A stretch of DNA of 64,000 nucleotides, from assembly GCA_017305555.1 (NCBI GenBank), contig JAFKKM010000010.1, positions 1 to 64,000 on the forward strand, in the 5' to 3' direction. Positions 35,160 through 43,981 of the stretch are shown here, piece after piece. The translations under genes were made by a program, and so were the position numbers. The notes under the pieces were generated by a model that ran no database searches, was not told the origin of the DNA, and saw only the letters and a list, made by a program, of their open reading frames with translations. Origin of the DNA: Hyphomicrobiales bacterium (GTDB lineage: Bacteria; Pseudomonadota; Alphaproteobacteria; Rhizobiales; Xanthobacteraceae). The first letter of the stretch is position 1; the number at the start of each line of letters is the position of its first letter.

Positions 35160-36049
35160 TGTTTGACGCGATCGTTGTCGGCGGCAGCTATGCCGGGCAA
35201 TCGGCGGCACTGCAATTGGCGCGGGCGCGCCGCTCGATTCTGGTGATCGATGGCGGCCGTCGGCGTAATCGTTTCGCCGAGGCATCCCATGGATTCCTCA
35301 CGCAGGATGGCCGTGCGCCGGGCGCCATCGCCGCGGCATCCCGCGCACAACTGATGGCTTACCCGACTGTCAAATGGATCGATGGAGAGGCACGGAGTGC
35401 AGCCCGCACCGCCGATGGATTTGAGGTCACGACGACAGGCGACGCGCGCTATCAGGGGCGACGCATGGTGCTCGCGACCGGCGTGGTCGATCGACTGCCG
35501 ACGATTCCGGGCCTTGTCGAACGCTGGGGCCGGAGCGTTTTTCATTGCCCGTATTGCCACGGTTATGAACTGAATCGTGGCCCTATCGGAGTGCTCGCGG
35601 TGTCGCCATTGTCGATGCATCACGCGCTGCTGGTGCCGGAATGGGGGCCGACGACCTTCTTCACCAACGGCGTCTTCGTGCCCGACGACGAACAGCAGGC
35701 GCAACTGGATCGGCGCGGCGTCGTGGTGGAGCGTACGCCGATCGACAGGATCGACGGTGAGGGCGCCGATGTCGTGTTGAAGGACGGTCGCGTGGTCAGC
35801 CTCGCGGGTCTGTTCACCATGACCGAAGTCGAAATGGGCTGCCCGCTCGCCACGCAACTCGGTTGCAATTTCGGACAAGGTCCGGTCGGTCCTTTCATCG
35901 AGACCAACGAGTTCAAGGAAACCTCGGTTGCCGGGGTCTTTGCATGTGGTGACGCAGCGCGTACATTCGGCTCGGTCGCGATGGCGGTCGGCGATGGTGC
36001 GTTTGCGGGCGTGTCGACTCACCAGTCGCTGGTCTTCCGGGATAGTTGA
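35156..36049 (+). CDS. Thioredoxin-reductase-like NAD(P)/FAD oxidoreductase
   Basis: A 297-residue flavoprotein. FAD-binding 'AIVVGGSYAGQSAALQLARA' is near the N-terminus, a redox-active CPYC is at residues 131-134 ('VFHCPYCHGYE'), and the C-terminal FAD motif is 'VAGVFACGDAAR'. The central NAD(P)-binding Rossmann segment is 'PIGVLAVSPLSMHHALLVPE', without a classical GxGxxA, so NADPH use is uncertain. Similar proteins sit in the TrxR-like group without assigned thioredoxin partner. Coupled to the Rrf2 regulator gene. Confidence 0.88.
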   Translation: MMFDAIVVGGSYAGQSAALQLARARRSILVIDGGRRRNRFAEASHGFLTQDGRAPGAIAAASRAQLMAYPTVKWIDGEARSAARTADGFEVTTTGDARYQGRRMVLATGVVDRLPTIPGLVERWGRSVFHCPYCHGYELNRGPIGVLAVSPLSMHHALLVPEWGPTTFFTNGVFVPDDEQQAQLDRRGVVVERTPIDRIDGEGADVVLKDGRVVSLAGLFTMTEVEMGCPLATQLGCNFGQGPVGPFIETNEFKETSVAGVFACGDAARTFGSVAMAVGDGAFAGVSTHQSLVFRDS

Positions 36050-36134
36050 TCGCTTGCCGCCGTGTCGACGTCGTCACGGCGGGGTTGCAAGCATTCAGCC
36101 GGCGGCCGGATGAAATCTTCACGTGGGACATTGG

Positions 36135-37070
36135 ATGAGCGACAGCAATACTAACGAAGACGTTCCGTTCAATCGTGACTTTCCGCTCAAGCCCGGCGTG
36201 GTCGAGGAAGTCATGCCCGGCGTGCGCCGCGTGTTGTGCGGCAACCCGTCGCCGTTCACCTTCACCGGCACGGTGAGTTACATCGTCGGCCGCGGCAAGG
36301 TCGCGATCATCGATCCCGGTCCCGATAACGCCGCGCACGCGCAGGCGCTGCTCGATGCGGTGAAGGGCGAAACGGTGACGCACATCGTTGTCACCCACAC
36401 CCACAACGACCATTCGCCGAACACGCCGCGCATCAAGGCCGCGACCGGTGCGCCGGTCTATGCCGAGGGCGTGCATCGCGCCTCGCGGCCGCGCTACGAG
36501 AGCGAGAAGCACAATCCGGAATCCGGCGCCGATCGTGATTTCAAGCCGGAAGTCACGTTGCGCGACGGCGACGTGATCGAGGGGGATGGCTGGCGGCTCG
36601 AAGCGGTGGCAACGCCGGGCCACACCGCCAACCACATGGCGTTCTCCTGGCCGGAACGCGAACTGATGTTCATCGGCGATCACGTCATGGGCTGGTCGAC
36701 CTCGATCGTCGCGCCGCCGGACGGCTCGATGGTCGATTACATGGCGTCGCTGGATCGCCTGACCCAGCGCAAGGAGCATCTGTATTTCTCCGGCCACGGC
36801 CCGGAGATTCCGAATGCGCAGAAATTCGTTCGCTTCCTGATCCGCCACCGCAAGGCGCGCGAAGCGTCGATCCTGCACCGGCTCGGCAAAAGCGAGGCGG
36901 ACATCCCGACCATCGTACGCGCGAGCTACATCGGCATCGATCCGCGCCTGATGAACGCCGCCGGCTATTCGGTGCTGGCGCACCTTGAGGATCTCGTCGC
37001 GCGCGGCGTGGTTGCGACCGATGGCGATCCGGTGATCGGCGGCAGCTATAAACTAGCGAATAGTAAGTAG
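36135..37070 (+). CDS. MBL-fold metallohydrolase (LACTB2-like)
   Basis: A 311-residue metallo-beta-lactamase-fold protein. The metal motif HxHxDH is 'VVTHTHNDHSPNT', with further ligands in 'ATPGHTANHM' and 'FSGHGPEI'. The C-terminal ~80 residues ('RFLIRHRKAREASILHRLGK') form the winged-helix tail seen in the LACTB2 / RNase-like branch. Substrate unknown. I chose ATG 36135; GTG 36123 is an in-frame alternative. The last codons (…LANSK) are encoded by the repeat unit found between this and the next, convergent gene. Confidence 0.87.
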   Translation: MSDSNTNEDVPFNRDFPLKPGVVEEVMPGVRRVLCGNPSPFTFTGTVSYIVGRGKVAIIDPGPDNAAHAQALLDAVKGETVTHIVVTHTHNDHSPNTPRIKAATGAPVYAEGVHRASRPRYESEKHNPESGADRDFKPEVTLRDGDVIEGDGWRLEAVATPGHTANHMAFSWPERELMFIGDHVMGWSTSIVAPPDGSMVDYMASLDRLTQRKEHLYFSGHGPEIPNAQKFVRFLIRHRKAREASILHRLGKSEADIPTIVRASYIGIDPRLMNAAGYSVLAHLEDLVARGVVATDGDPVIGGSYKLANSK

Positions 37071-37150
37071 TGATTAGCGAATAGTCAGTTGACCGGATGT
37101 ACCGTGTCATTTTCTTTCTATTCGCTATTCGCTATTCGCTATTCGCTACT
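37056..37150. repeat. 7-bp tandem repeat (TATTCGC) and inverted copies between convergent genes
   Basis: Near 37118-37148 the unit TATTCGC is repeated about four times in a row. Its reverse complement AGCGAATAG occurs twice at about 37056-37085. The inverted halves flank ~35 bases and can form a long imperfect hairpin. The left part encodes the end of the MBL protein and the right part abuts the stop codon of the DUF1499 gene. Confidence 0.8.
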
Positions 37151-38007
37151 CACTTCTTCGCCCCCTTCACTTGCGTCTTCGCTGGCGGCATCGGGGTTTG
37201 CGGACGCTTGGTCGGTGCGCTGTTCTCGTCTGAAATCGTATTGAGGTCGGTGATCAGTTTCGCGATCCGCGCCGCGTTGCTGCCGAGATCGCTTTCGAAG
37301 TGCCGCGACGACGAGCGGATGTCGATGCGCGAGCCGTCGCCGTCCGGTACCACGCGGATCGCGATGTCTTCGCGCAATCCCATGATCGGCGTGCGCGCCA
37401 CAGCCTCGATGTGGCCTTCGCGGCGCGGCGGCTGCGGCGCGCGGGCATCGACGATGCGCCACTTGCGTCGCGTGACGAAATGCAATGTGGCGTCGTAGGC
37501 GCGTTGCACCGGCACGTCGAGCTGCACCGGCTCGATATCGGGATAGGCCTGCCGCTGCTGTTCGGCGGAATAGAGCCCGGCATAGACGGCGGGATTGGTA
37601 TCATCGCCGGTGCGCAACCGCGCCAGCACGTCGAAGCGCGGCGGATTGATCGGATCGGTGGTGATATCGTAGATCTTCGGCAACCGGCGGTACTGCAGTC
37701 CGAGATAGGCGGGATAGGCCAGCACCAGCATGGCGATGAACAGCGCCGCCGCGATGCGGCCCAGCCCACGCGCGCCGGTCTGCCAGATCGCCGCGAAGGC
37801 CGCGAACGACACCAGGATCGACAGCACCGCGCAGAACAGCGCGCCGGCGAAGGTCGCGAGCGCCGGACGGACTTCAAGGAAGCCGAAGCGCACCACGATG
37901 GTCGAGACCACGGCGACCACGGCGGCGAACACCGCGAGCCGTCGCGCCCAGGTGGCGAGCGCGGAATAGGGCTCGGAGAGATAAGCAGCGCGGAACCTGC
38001 GGGCCAT
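37150..38007 (-). CDS. DUF1499 membrane protein
   Basis: A 285-residue protein. Three or four hydrophobic helices fill residues ~20-110 ('LAVFAAVVAVVSTIVVRFGF', 'LGRIAAALFIAMLVLAYPAY'). A soluble DUF1499 domain follows from 'DITTDPINPPRFDVLA' to 'GSRIDIRSSSRHFESDLG', ending in a Lys/Pro-rich tail. Function is unknown; the pattern of a membrane part joined to DUF1499 is common in rhizobia. It converges with the MBL gene across the tandem repeat. Confidence 0.83.
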   Translation of the reverse strand: MARRFRAAYLSEPYSALATWARRLAVFAAVVAVVSTIVVRFGFLEVRPALATFAGALFCAVLSILVSFAAFAAIWQTGARGLGRIAAALFIAMLVLAYPAYLGLQYRRLPKIYDITTDPINPPRFDVLARLRTGDDTNPAVYAGLYSAEQQRQAYPDIEPVQLDVPVQRAYDATLHFVTRRKWRIVDARAPQPPRREGHIEAVARTPIMGLREDIAIRVVPDGDGSRIDIRSSSRHFESDLGSNAARIAKLITDLNTISDENSAPTKRPQTPMPPAKTQVKGAKK

Positions 38008-38047
38008 CGGGTCGTCCGGTTGCGGGGAGGGCGGGTGCGCGGATCAC

Positions 38048-38986
38048 CTAGCGCATTTCGGCCCGCGATGAAACGCTCGCCTCGGCGCGCGTCAGCGCGG
38101 CGAATTCGGCGGCGAGAAAATCCAGCAAGGCGCGCACCGAGGGCAGCAGCCCGCGCCGTGATGAGAACACCGCATGAATGATGCCCGGGCGGGGTTTCCA
38201 CTGCGGTAGGACATCGACCAGTGCGCCGGAATCTAGGTCGGTCTGGATCACCATGGTCGGAAATTGCCCGACGCCGATGCCCTTGAGCGCCGCGAAGCGC
38301 AGCGCCACCATGTCCTCGGTGATCAGGCGCGGCGTATAGGGGATCAGTGCGGTGGCTTCATCGGGGCCGTCGAGGCACCACTCGTGGCGCTGGTGCGGCG
38401 GCCCCCAGCCGATCGAGGGCAGCGTGGCGAGATCGGCGGGAACCAGCGTGCGGTTCAGGCCCTTGAGCAGCGCCGGGCTCGCCACCAGCCGCTGGGTGCT
38501 GTCGGCCAGCACGCGCATGACGAGGTTATTGTCCTCCAGCGGCGGAAAGCGCACCCGCAGCGCGATGTCGATGCCTTCGGCGATCACATCGACCCGGCGC
38601 GGCGTGCTCTCCAGATGCACCTCGACATCCGGGCACTCGGCCATGAAGCGGGCCACCATCTCGCCGACTTGGAAATACAGCAGCGGCGGCGGGCAGCTTA
38701 CCCGCACCACGCCTTGCGGCTTGGTCCGCGAGCGCTCGATCAGTTCGTCCGCCGCCTTGGCCTCCACCAGCATGGCGACGCAGTGGCGGTAATAATCCTG
38801 CCCGATCTCGGTGACGCTGAAACGCCGGGTCGAGCGCTGGATCAGCCGCACGCCCAGCCGCTCTTCCAGCAGCGCGATGCGGCGGCTCAGCCGCGAGCGC
38901 GGCATCCCCAGCGCACGGGCGGCAGCGGCGAAACCGCCGTGATCGACCACCTGGACGAAATAATAGAGGTCGTTGAGGTCCTGCAT
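38048..38986 (-). CDS. LysR family transcriptional regulator
   Basis: A 312-residue LysR protein. The N-terminal helix-turn-helix is 'FAAAARALGMPRSRLSRRIA' (residues ~20-40), followed by 'LEERLGVRLIQRSTRRFSVTEIG'; an effector-binding domain fills the rest ('VRVSCPPPLLYFQVGEM', 'GIDIALRVRFPPLEDNNLVM'). Start ATG 38986 (MQDLNDLYYFV) is placed by homology; the open frame upstream is not coding. It is divergent from the pirin gene, which it most likely regulates, as in many proteobacteria. Confidence 0.9.
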   Translation of the reverse strand: MQDLNDLYYFVQVVDHGGFAAAARALGMPRSRLSRRIALLEERLGVRLIQRSTRRFSVTEIGQDYYRHCVAMLVEAKAADELIERSRTKPQGVVRVSCPPPLLYFQVGEMVARFMAECPDVEVHLESTPRRVDVIAEGIDIALRVRFPPLEDNNLVMRVLADSTQRLVASPALLKGLNRTLVPADLATLPSIGWGPPHQRHEWCLDGPDEATALIPYTPRLITEDMVALRFAALKGIGVGQFPTMVIQTDLDSGALVDVLPQWKPRPGIIHAVFSSRRGLLPSVRALLDFLAAEFAALTRAEASVSSRAEMR

Positions 38987-39105
38987 TATTGTCTCATGGA
39001 TAGGACAGTGAGGCGCGATAATGCCAGCTACCGGGCTATTTGTCTCGCTCATATCCTCCTTGGCAATACGGCGGCTGATCCCGGCCGCCCCCATGGAGGT
39101 TCATC
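38987..39105. promoter_or_regulatory. Divergent lysR-pirin control region
   Basis: This 119-bp gap separates divergent start codons. It contains CTCA-N12-TGAG (38993-39012), a dyad of the general LysR (T-N11-A) kind, close to the lysR start. A strong ribosome site GGAGG precedes pirin at 39095-39099. Confidence 0.5.
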
Positions 39106-39987
39106 ATGCGTAAGGTTCTCGGTGTTTTCAGCGGCCCCCGGCCGCATTGGGTCGGCGACGGCTTCCCGGTCCGTTCCCTGTTCTCCCACGCCAGCCACGG
39201 CGACCACGTCAGCCCGTTCCTGCTGCTCGACTATGCCGGTCCGGCCGATTTCACCCCCACCGACAAGCCGAGGGGCGTCGGCGTCCATCCGCATCGCGGC
39301 TTCGAGACCGTCACCATCGTCTATCAGGGCGAGGTCGAGCACCGCGACTCCACCGGCAACGGCGGCCTGATCGGGCCGGGCGACGTGCAGTGGATGACGG
39401 CGGCCTCGGGCATCCTGCACGAGGAGTTCCACTCGCGCGCCTTCACCAAAAAGGGCGGCACGCTGGAAATGGTGCAGCTCTGGGTCAACCTGCCCGCGAA
39501 GGACAAGAATGCCGACGCCGGCTACCAGACCCTGCTCAACGCCGATATCCCGTCGGTCGATCTGCCGGAGGGCGCCGGCAAGCTGCGGGTGATCGCGGGT
39601 GAGTTCGACGGCCGCAAAGGCCCGGCGAAAACCTTCACGCCGATCGACATCTACGACGTGAAGCTCAACCGCAACGGCGTTGCGACGCTGAACCCGGCGG
39701 AGGGACGCACCGTCGCGGTGGTGGTGCTCAAGGGCACGGTGCTGGTCAACGGCAGCGAGATCGCCCGCGAGGCGCAGTTCGCGCTGCTCGATCGCAACGG
39801 CGGCGAGGTGACCATCGAAGCCAACGGCGAGGCGTCGGTGCTGATCCTCTCCGGCGAGCCGATCGACGAGCCGGTGGTGATGCACGGCCCGTTCGTCATG
39901 AACAGCGTCGATGAGATCCGCCAGGCCATGGTCGATTTCCAGAGCGGCCGCTTCGGCAACCTGGAGCCGATCGCGGCGGACGCCTGA
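39106..39987 (+). CDS. Pirin family protein
   Basis: A 293-residue bicupin. The N-terminal metal-binding motif is 'GVHPHRGFETVTIVYQGEVEH', continuing to 'ASGILHEEFH'. The second cupin includes 'FTPIDIYDVKLN' and 'VVVLKGTVLVNGSEI'. Some pirins have quercetin 2,3-dioxygenase activity, others act in stress responses; no specific role is evident. Divergent from the LysR gene, followed by a hairpin and then the isochorismatase-type gene. Confidence 0.92.
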   Translation: MRKVLGVFSGPRPHWVGDGFPVRSLFSHASHGDHVSPFLLLDYAGPADFTPTDKPRGVGVHPHRGFETVTIVYQGEVEHRDSTGNGGLIGPGDVQWMTAASGILHEEFHSRAFTKKGGTLEMVQLWVNLPAKDKNADAGYQTLLNADIPSVDLPEGAGKLRVIAGEFDGRKGPAKTFTPIDIYDVKLNRNGVATLNPAEGRTVAVVVLKGTVLVNGSEIAREAQFALLDRNGGEVTIEANGEASVLILSGEPIDEPVVMHGPFVMNSVDEIRQAMVDFQSGRFGNLEPIAADA

Positions 39988-40000
39988 CGAGAAACGATGT

Positions 40001-40030
40001 GGGCACGATCCGGTTAAACGGATCGTGCCC
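40001..40030 (+). other. Perfect 12-bp stem hairpin between pirin and isochorismatase genes
   Basis: GGGCACGATCCG pairs perfectly with CGGATCGTGCCC around a 6-base loop, 14 bases after the pirin stop. No T-run follows. It may act as a processing or mRNA-protection element or as a Rho-associated stop between the two genes. Confidence 0.75.
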
Positions 40031-40132
40031 TGTCGTGAAGCTCGGCGCCGGCATCGCTCGCCCCGCCGCCGAAGGTCTGATCTGGCCTGCATCGTTGCGG
40101 CCGGCGAGCTTATCCTGACGAAAGGAACAGCC

Positions 40133-40774
40133 ATGAGCAGCGAACCGATCCGCGATCCGGTCAAGGATCATCTTCTGACGCCGCAAAATTCTGCGTTCAT
40201 CATCATCGACTATCAACCGGTGCAGGTAAATTCGATTGCCTCGATGGACCGGCAATTGCTGGTCAACAACATCACCGGCGCGGCGAAGGCGGCCGTCGTC
40301 TATGGACTGCCGATCATCCATTCGACCGTCAACGTGAAGACCGGCTTGAACAAGCCGCCGATCCCAACGATCCGCAAGGTGCTCGACAAGTATCCGACCT
40401 ACGACCGCACCACGATCAACTCGTGGGAAGATGTCGAGTTTCGCAAAGCCGTCGAGGCGACAGGGCGCAAGAAGCTCATCATGACGGCGCTCTGGACCGA
40501 GGCGTGCCTGACGTTTCCTGCGCTCGACGCGTTGAAGGAAGGCTACGAGGTTTACGTTCCGGTCGACGCCGTCGGCGGCACGTCAGTTGCGGCGCATGAC
40601 GCGGCGTTGCGCCGTGTCGAACAGGCCGGTGCAAAGCTGATCAGCGTGCCGCAACTGTTCTGCGAATTGCAACGCGACTGGAAGCGTAGCGAAACCGTTC
40701 CGGCCTTCATGAACCTGTTTATCGAAACCGGCGGCACGGCGGGCATTCAATTTTCATACGACAAGACAGAGTGA
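40133..40774 (+). CDS. Isochorismatase-like cysteine hydrolase (YcaC-like)
   Basis: A 213-residue cysteine hydrolase. The catalytic Asp26 is in 'AFIIIDYQPVQ' and the nucleophile Cys125 in 'TALWTEACLTFPALDALKEG'; this layout matches the YcaC branch. The cis-peptide region is 'VPVDAVGGTSVAAHDAALRR'. Start ATG 40133 has AAAGGA 6 bases upstream, so the frame open before it is not used. Same strand and same LysR neighbourhood as pirin, a common pairing. Substrate unknown. Confidence 0.88.
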   Translation: MSSEPIRDPVKDHLLTPQNSAFIIIDYQPVQVNSIASMDRQLLVNNITGAAKAAVVYGLPIIHSTVNVKTGLNKPPIPTIRKVLDKYPTYDRTTINSWEDVEFRKAVEATGRKKLIMTALWTEACLTFPALDALKEGYEVYVPVDAVGGTSVAAHDAALRRVEQAGAKLISVPQLFCELQRDWKRSETVPAFMNLFIETGGTAGIQFSYDKTE

Positions 40775-40921
40775 GCGAACCGTAGCGGGGCGCCTGCGGA
40801 CCCGATCGAAGCTACGTGAAGGCGCAGGTGATCGAGACGAACCACGCGTATCTCGACTCGCAGCGCATCCGAGTGGAGCCCCGTGGCGATCCTTCAGGGA
40901 TCGTCACGGCAAGGCTTGAAA

Positions 40922-42154
40922 CTATCCGGTCCTCGCCCGTTTCGCAGGCGGCGGCTCGCCTGTCGACGCATCGACGAGATTGAAGTTGGGACGATTGGGG
41001 CGTGGCGCCAGCAGTCCATCGAGGCTGATGCCGTCGCGCCCTTCCGATTTGGTCATGTAGAGCGCGCGGTCGGCGCGTTCCAGCGTATCGCCATTCGGTG
41101 CGTTGCGGTGCCACGACGACACGCCGATGCTCGATGTCAGGCGGATCGTGTGACCGCGCCATTGCAGCGGCTGACGCCGGATCGACGCGGTCAGGTCGGA
41201 GGCGATGGTGCCGGCGATAGCGTCTCTGGTTTCGGGCAACACCACGCAGAATTCGTCGCCGGCGAGGCGCGCGACGAGATCGTTGTCGCGGGCGTGACGG
41301 CGCAGCACGTTGGCGAAATGGCGCAATGCCTGATCGCCGGCGGCGTGGCCATAGGTGTCGTTGAGCGCCTTGAAGTTGTCGAGATCGATCATCAGCAGTG
41401 CGAACGGCCGACCGGTTTTGTGCGAGCGTGCTTCTTCCTCGGCGATGCGTTCCATCAGGCGGCGACGATTGGGAAGCCCCGTCAGTTCGTCCTCGACAGC
41501 GAGCGCTTCAACCTCGCCGCGCAGGCGGTCGATGGTCATCACCGCGAAACCGAAATTCCACAACACGCCGCTGAAGATCACGCAGAGCAGCACCGACGTC
41601 TCGATGAACAGATAAGCCTCGCGCGTGATGACGCCGTTCATCAGCGCGATGTTGTACGCCGATTCCACGACGTGGCCCGCGACGCCGATGATCATGGCGA
41701 CGGCGGCGATCCATGCGCCGAGCTGACGTCGCTCCGGCTGCAACAGGAAGATTATGCCGAGGATCATCGGGACCGACTGCGCCGTGGCATAGACCAGATT
41801 GCGGCCGTGACCGTTCTCGAAGACGATCATCAGGACGGCGAGGCTGATGGCGGTAATGATCGCGCTGGCGATCCAGCCTCCGGTCTCGCCGTAGAAATAA
41901 CGGATGCCGATCCAGAACAGGCAGAAGCCGTAGATCACCAGACCGTTGCCGACGACGGCGGCAAGGATCGGGCCGCTGCCGTCGCCGTGCAGCGCCAGCA
42001 CCGCGCCGCCGGTCATGGTCATCAGGCACGCGCCGAGCCAGATGCGCGCGGCGACGAACGAGCGATAGCTGTAGGCGACCGAGGCCCAGATCACGGCGAC
42101 GGTCAGAGAGTTCAGCAGGATGACGATGTAGAGGGTGAGAAAATCGAGAGCCAT
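40922..42154 (-). CDS. Membrane diguanylate cyclase (GGDEF)
   Basis: A 410-residue protein. The first ~215 residues hold six or seven membrane helices (e.g. 'LYIVILLNSLTVAVIWASV', 'GNGLVIYGFCLFWIGI'). The GGDEF domain follows 'DELTGLPNRRRLMERI' and has the active site as AGDEF ('VARLAGDEFCVVLPE'), a variant usually still active. An inhibitory I-site RxxD is present five residues upstream (RDND). It should make cyclic di-GMP with product feedback. Start ATG 42154 follows an adjacent GTG. Confidence 0.9.
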   Translation of the reverse strand: MALDFLTLYIVILLNSLTVAVIWASVAYSYRSFVAARIWLGACLMTMTGGAVLALHGDGSGPILAAVVGNGLVIYGFCLFWIGIRYFYGETGGWIASAIITAISLAVLMIVFENGHGRNLVYATAQSVPMILGIIFLLQPERRQLGAWIAAVAMIIGVAGHVVESAYNIALMNGVITREAYLFIETSVLLCVIFSGVLWNFGFAVMTIDRLRGEVEALAVEDELTGLPNRRRLMERIAEEEARSHKTGRPFALLMIDLDNFKALNDTYGHAAGDQALRHFANVLRRHARDNDLVARLAGDEFCVVLPETRDAIAGTIASDLTASIRRQPLQWRGHTIRLTSSIGVSSWHRNAPNGDTLERADRALYMTKSEGRDGISLDGLLAPRPNRPNFNLVDASTGEPPPAKRARTG

Positions 42155-42297
42155 CACGGGTCCGTTGGAGTGCAGCCCTGCAATAGCCGGGCCGCCTCAA
42201 GACTGGCTCAAGGCATTCGCTCGAATGGCGCGGATTGGCTTGATGATCCGCTAACCATCGGCGGCGCGGCGGCCACGGGGGCCGCCGCGCCGGATGT

Positions 42298-43926
42298 TTA
42301 CGCCGCCGCGGTCGGCAGCGTGTAGTCCTTGAACTGGTCGCGCAGCGAGGTCTTCAGGATCTTGCCGGTGGCGGTGTGCGGGATCGAATTCACGAACGCC
42401 ACGTCATCCGGCATCCACCACTTGGCGATCTTGCCGTCCATGTAAGTGAGGATGTCCTCGCGGGTGGCGGTCTGGCCGTCCTTGAGCTGGACGATCAACA
42501 GCGGCCGCTCGTCCCACTTCGGATGATAGACGCCGATCACCGCCGCTTCCGCCACCTTCGGGTGGCCGACTGCGAGGTTTTCCAGATCGATCGACGAAAT
42601 CCATTCGCCGCCGGACTTGATGACGTCCTTCGAGCGGTCGGTGATGCGCATGTAGCCATGCTCGTTCATCGTCGCGACATCGCCGGTATCGAAGTAGCCG
42701 TTCTCGTCGAGGATGTTGGTATCGACGCGATAGTACGAGCCGGAGATCGCCGGGCCCTTCACCTTGAGGCGGCCGAAGGTCTTGCCGTCCCACGGCAGTT
42801 CCTTGCCGGCGTCGTCGGTGATCTTCATCTCCACCATGAACGGCGGATAGCCCTGCATTTGCAGGATATCGAGCTTGTCCTCGCCGGTGTAATGCGCGTA
42901 CGGCGCCTGGAGCGCACCGACGGTGCCGAGCGGCGACATTTCCGTCATGCCCCATGCGTGACGGACCTCGACGCCCATGTCGACGAACGCCTTGATCATC
43001 GAGCGCGGCATCGCCGAGCCGCCGCAGATCACGACCTTGAGGTCGGGCAGCTTGAGCTTGTTCTTCTCCATGTGCTGCAACAGCATCAGCCACACGGTGG
43101 GAACGCCGGCGGTGTAGGTGACCTTCTCGGTGGAGAGCAATTCGTAGACGGATTCGCCGTCGAGCTTCGGCCCCGGCATCACCAGCTTGGTGCCCATCGC
43201 GGGCGCGGAGAACACGATGCCCCAGCTGTTGGCGTGGAACAATGGCACCACCGGGAGCATTGTGTCCTTGGAGGTGGCGCCCAACGCGTCGCCGTTATTG
43301 GCGATCAACGAATGCAACACGTTGGAGCGATGCGAGTACAACACGCCTTTCGGATCGCCGGTGGTGCCGGAGGTGTAGCACATCGCAGCCGCGGTGTTCT
43401 CGTCGAACTCTTTCCATTTGAAATTGCCGTCGACTTCCGCGATCCAGTCCTCATAGGCGACCGCGTTCTTCAGCGTGGTCTGCGGCATGTGCGCCTTGTC
43501 GGTGAGCACGATGTAGCGTTCGACGCTGGAGAGGGTGCCGGCGATCTTTTCCAGCAGCGGCACGAAGGTCAGGTCGGTGATGACGATCCGGTCTTGCGCG
43601 TGGTTGACGATCCAGGCGATCTGTTCCGGGAACAGGCGCGGGTTGACGGTGTGGCACACCGCGCCGATGCCCATGATGCCGTACCAGCATTCCATGTGAC
43701 GGGCGGTATTCCAGGCAATGGTGGCGACGCGGTCGCCGAGCTTGATGCCGTCGCGCTCGAGGCGTTGCGCCACCCGCAGCGAACGGGCACGTATTTCACG
43801 GTAATTGGTGCGGACGATGGGGCCTTCGACGGATCGGGTAACAATCTCTCGGTCGCCGTGAACCCTGGCCGCATGATCGATGATCCGATGAGTCAGCAAA
43901 GGCCAGTCTTGCATCAACCCGCGCAT
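42298..43926 (-). CDS. AMP-forming acyl-CoA synthetase (long-chain / 3-methylmercaptopropionyl-CoA ligase type)
   Basis: A 542-residue ANL-superfamily ligase. Phosphate-binding '[19 protein letters not shown]', adenine motif '[16 protein letters not shown]', hinge '[18 protein letters not shown]' with '[15 protein letters not shown]', and the catalytic Lys in '[15 protein letters not shown]' are all present. It begins [20 protein letters not shown], typical of the medium/long-chain group found in Bradyrhizobium relatives; the true acid substrate cannot be read off. AGGAGG lies about 8 bases before ATG 43926. Confidence 0.92.
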   Translation of the reverse strand: MRGLMQDWPLLTHRIIDHAARVHGDREIVTRSVEGPIVRTNYREIRARSLRVAQRLERDGIKLGDRVATIAWNTARHMECWYGIMGIGAVCHTVNPRLFPEQIAWIVNHAQDRIVITDLTFVPLLEKIAGTLSSVERYIVLTDKAHMPQTTLKNAVAYEDWIAEVDGNFKWKEFDENTAAAMCYTSGTTGDPKGVLYSHRSNVLHSLIANNGDALGATSKDTMLPVVPLFHANSWGIVFSAPAMGTKLVMPGPKLDGESVYELLSTEKVTYTAGVPTVWLMLLQHMEKNKLKLPDLKVVICGGSAMPRSMIKAFVDMGVEVRHAWGMTEMSPLGTVGALQAPYAHYTGEDKLDILQMQGYPPFMVEMKITDDAGKELPWDGKTFGRLKVKGPAISGSYYRVDTNILDENGYFDTGDVATMNEHGYMRITDRSKDVIKSGGEWISSIDLENLAVGHPKVAEAAVIGVYHPKWDERPLLIVQLKDGQTATREDILTYMDGKIAKWWMPDDVAFVNSIPHTATGKILKTSLRDQFKDYTLPTAAA

Positions 43927-43981
43927 TCGAATTTCCTCCTGATCGCGTATTCAAGTCCTAATACCCTTGAAAGGGGTTGGC

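Noticed and set aside
37118-37148. CRISPR-like array
   Set aside because: The units are 7 bp with no spacers; this is a simple tandem repeat.
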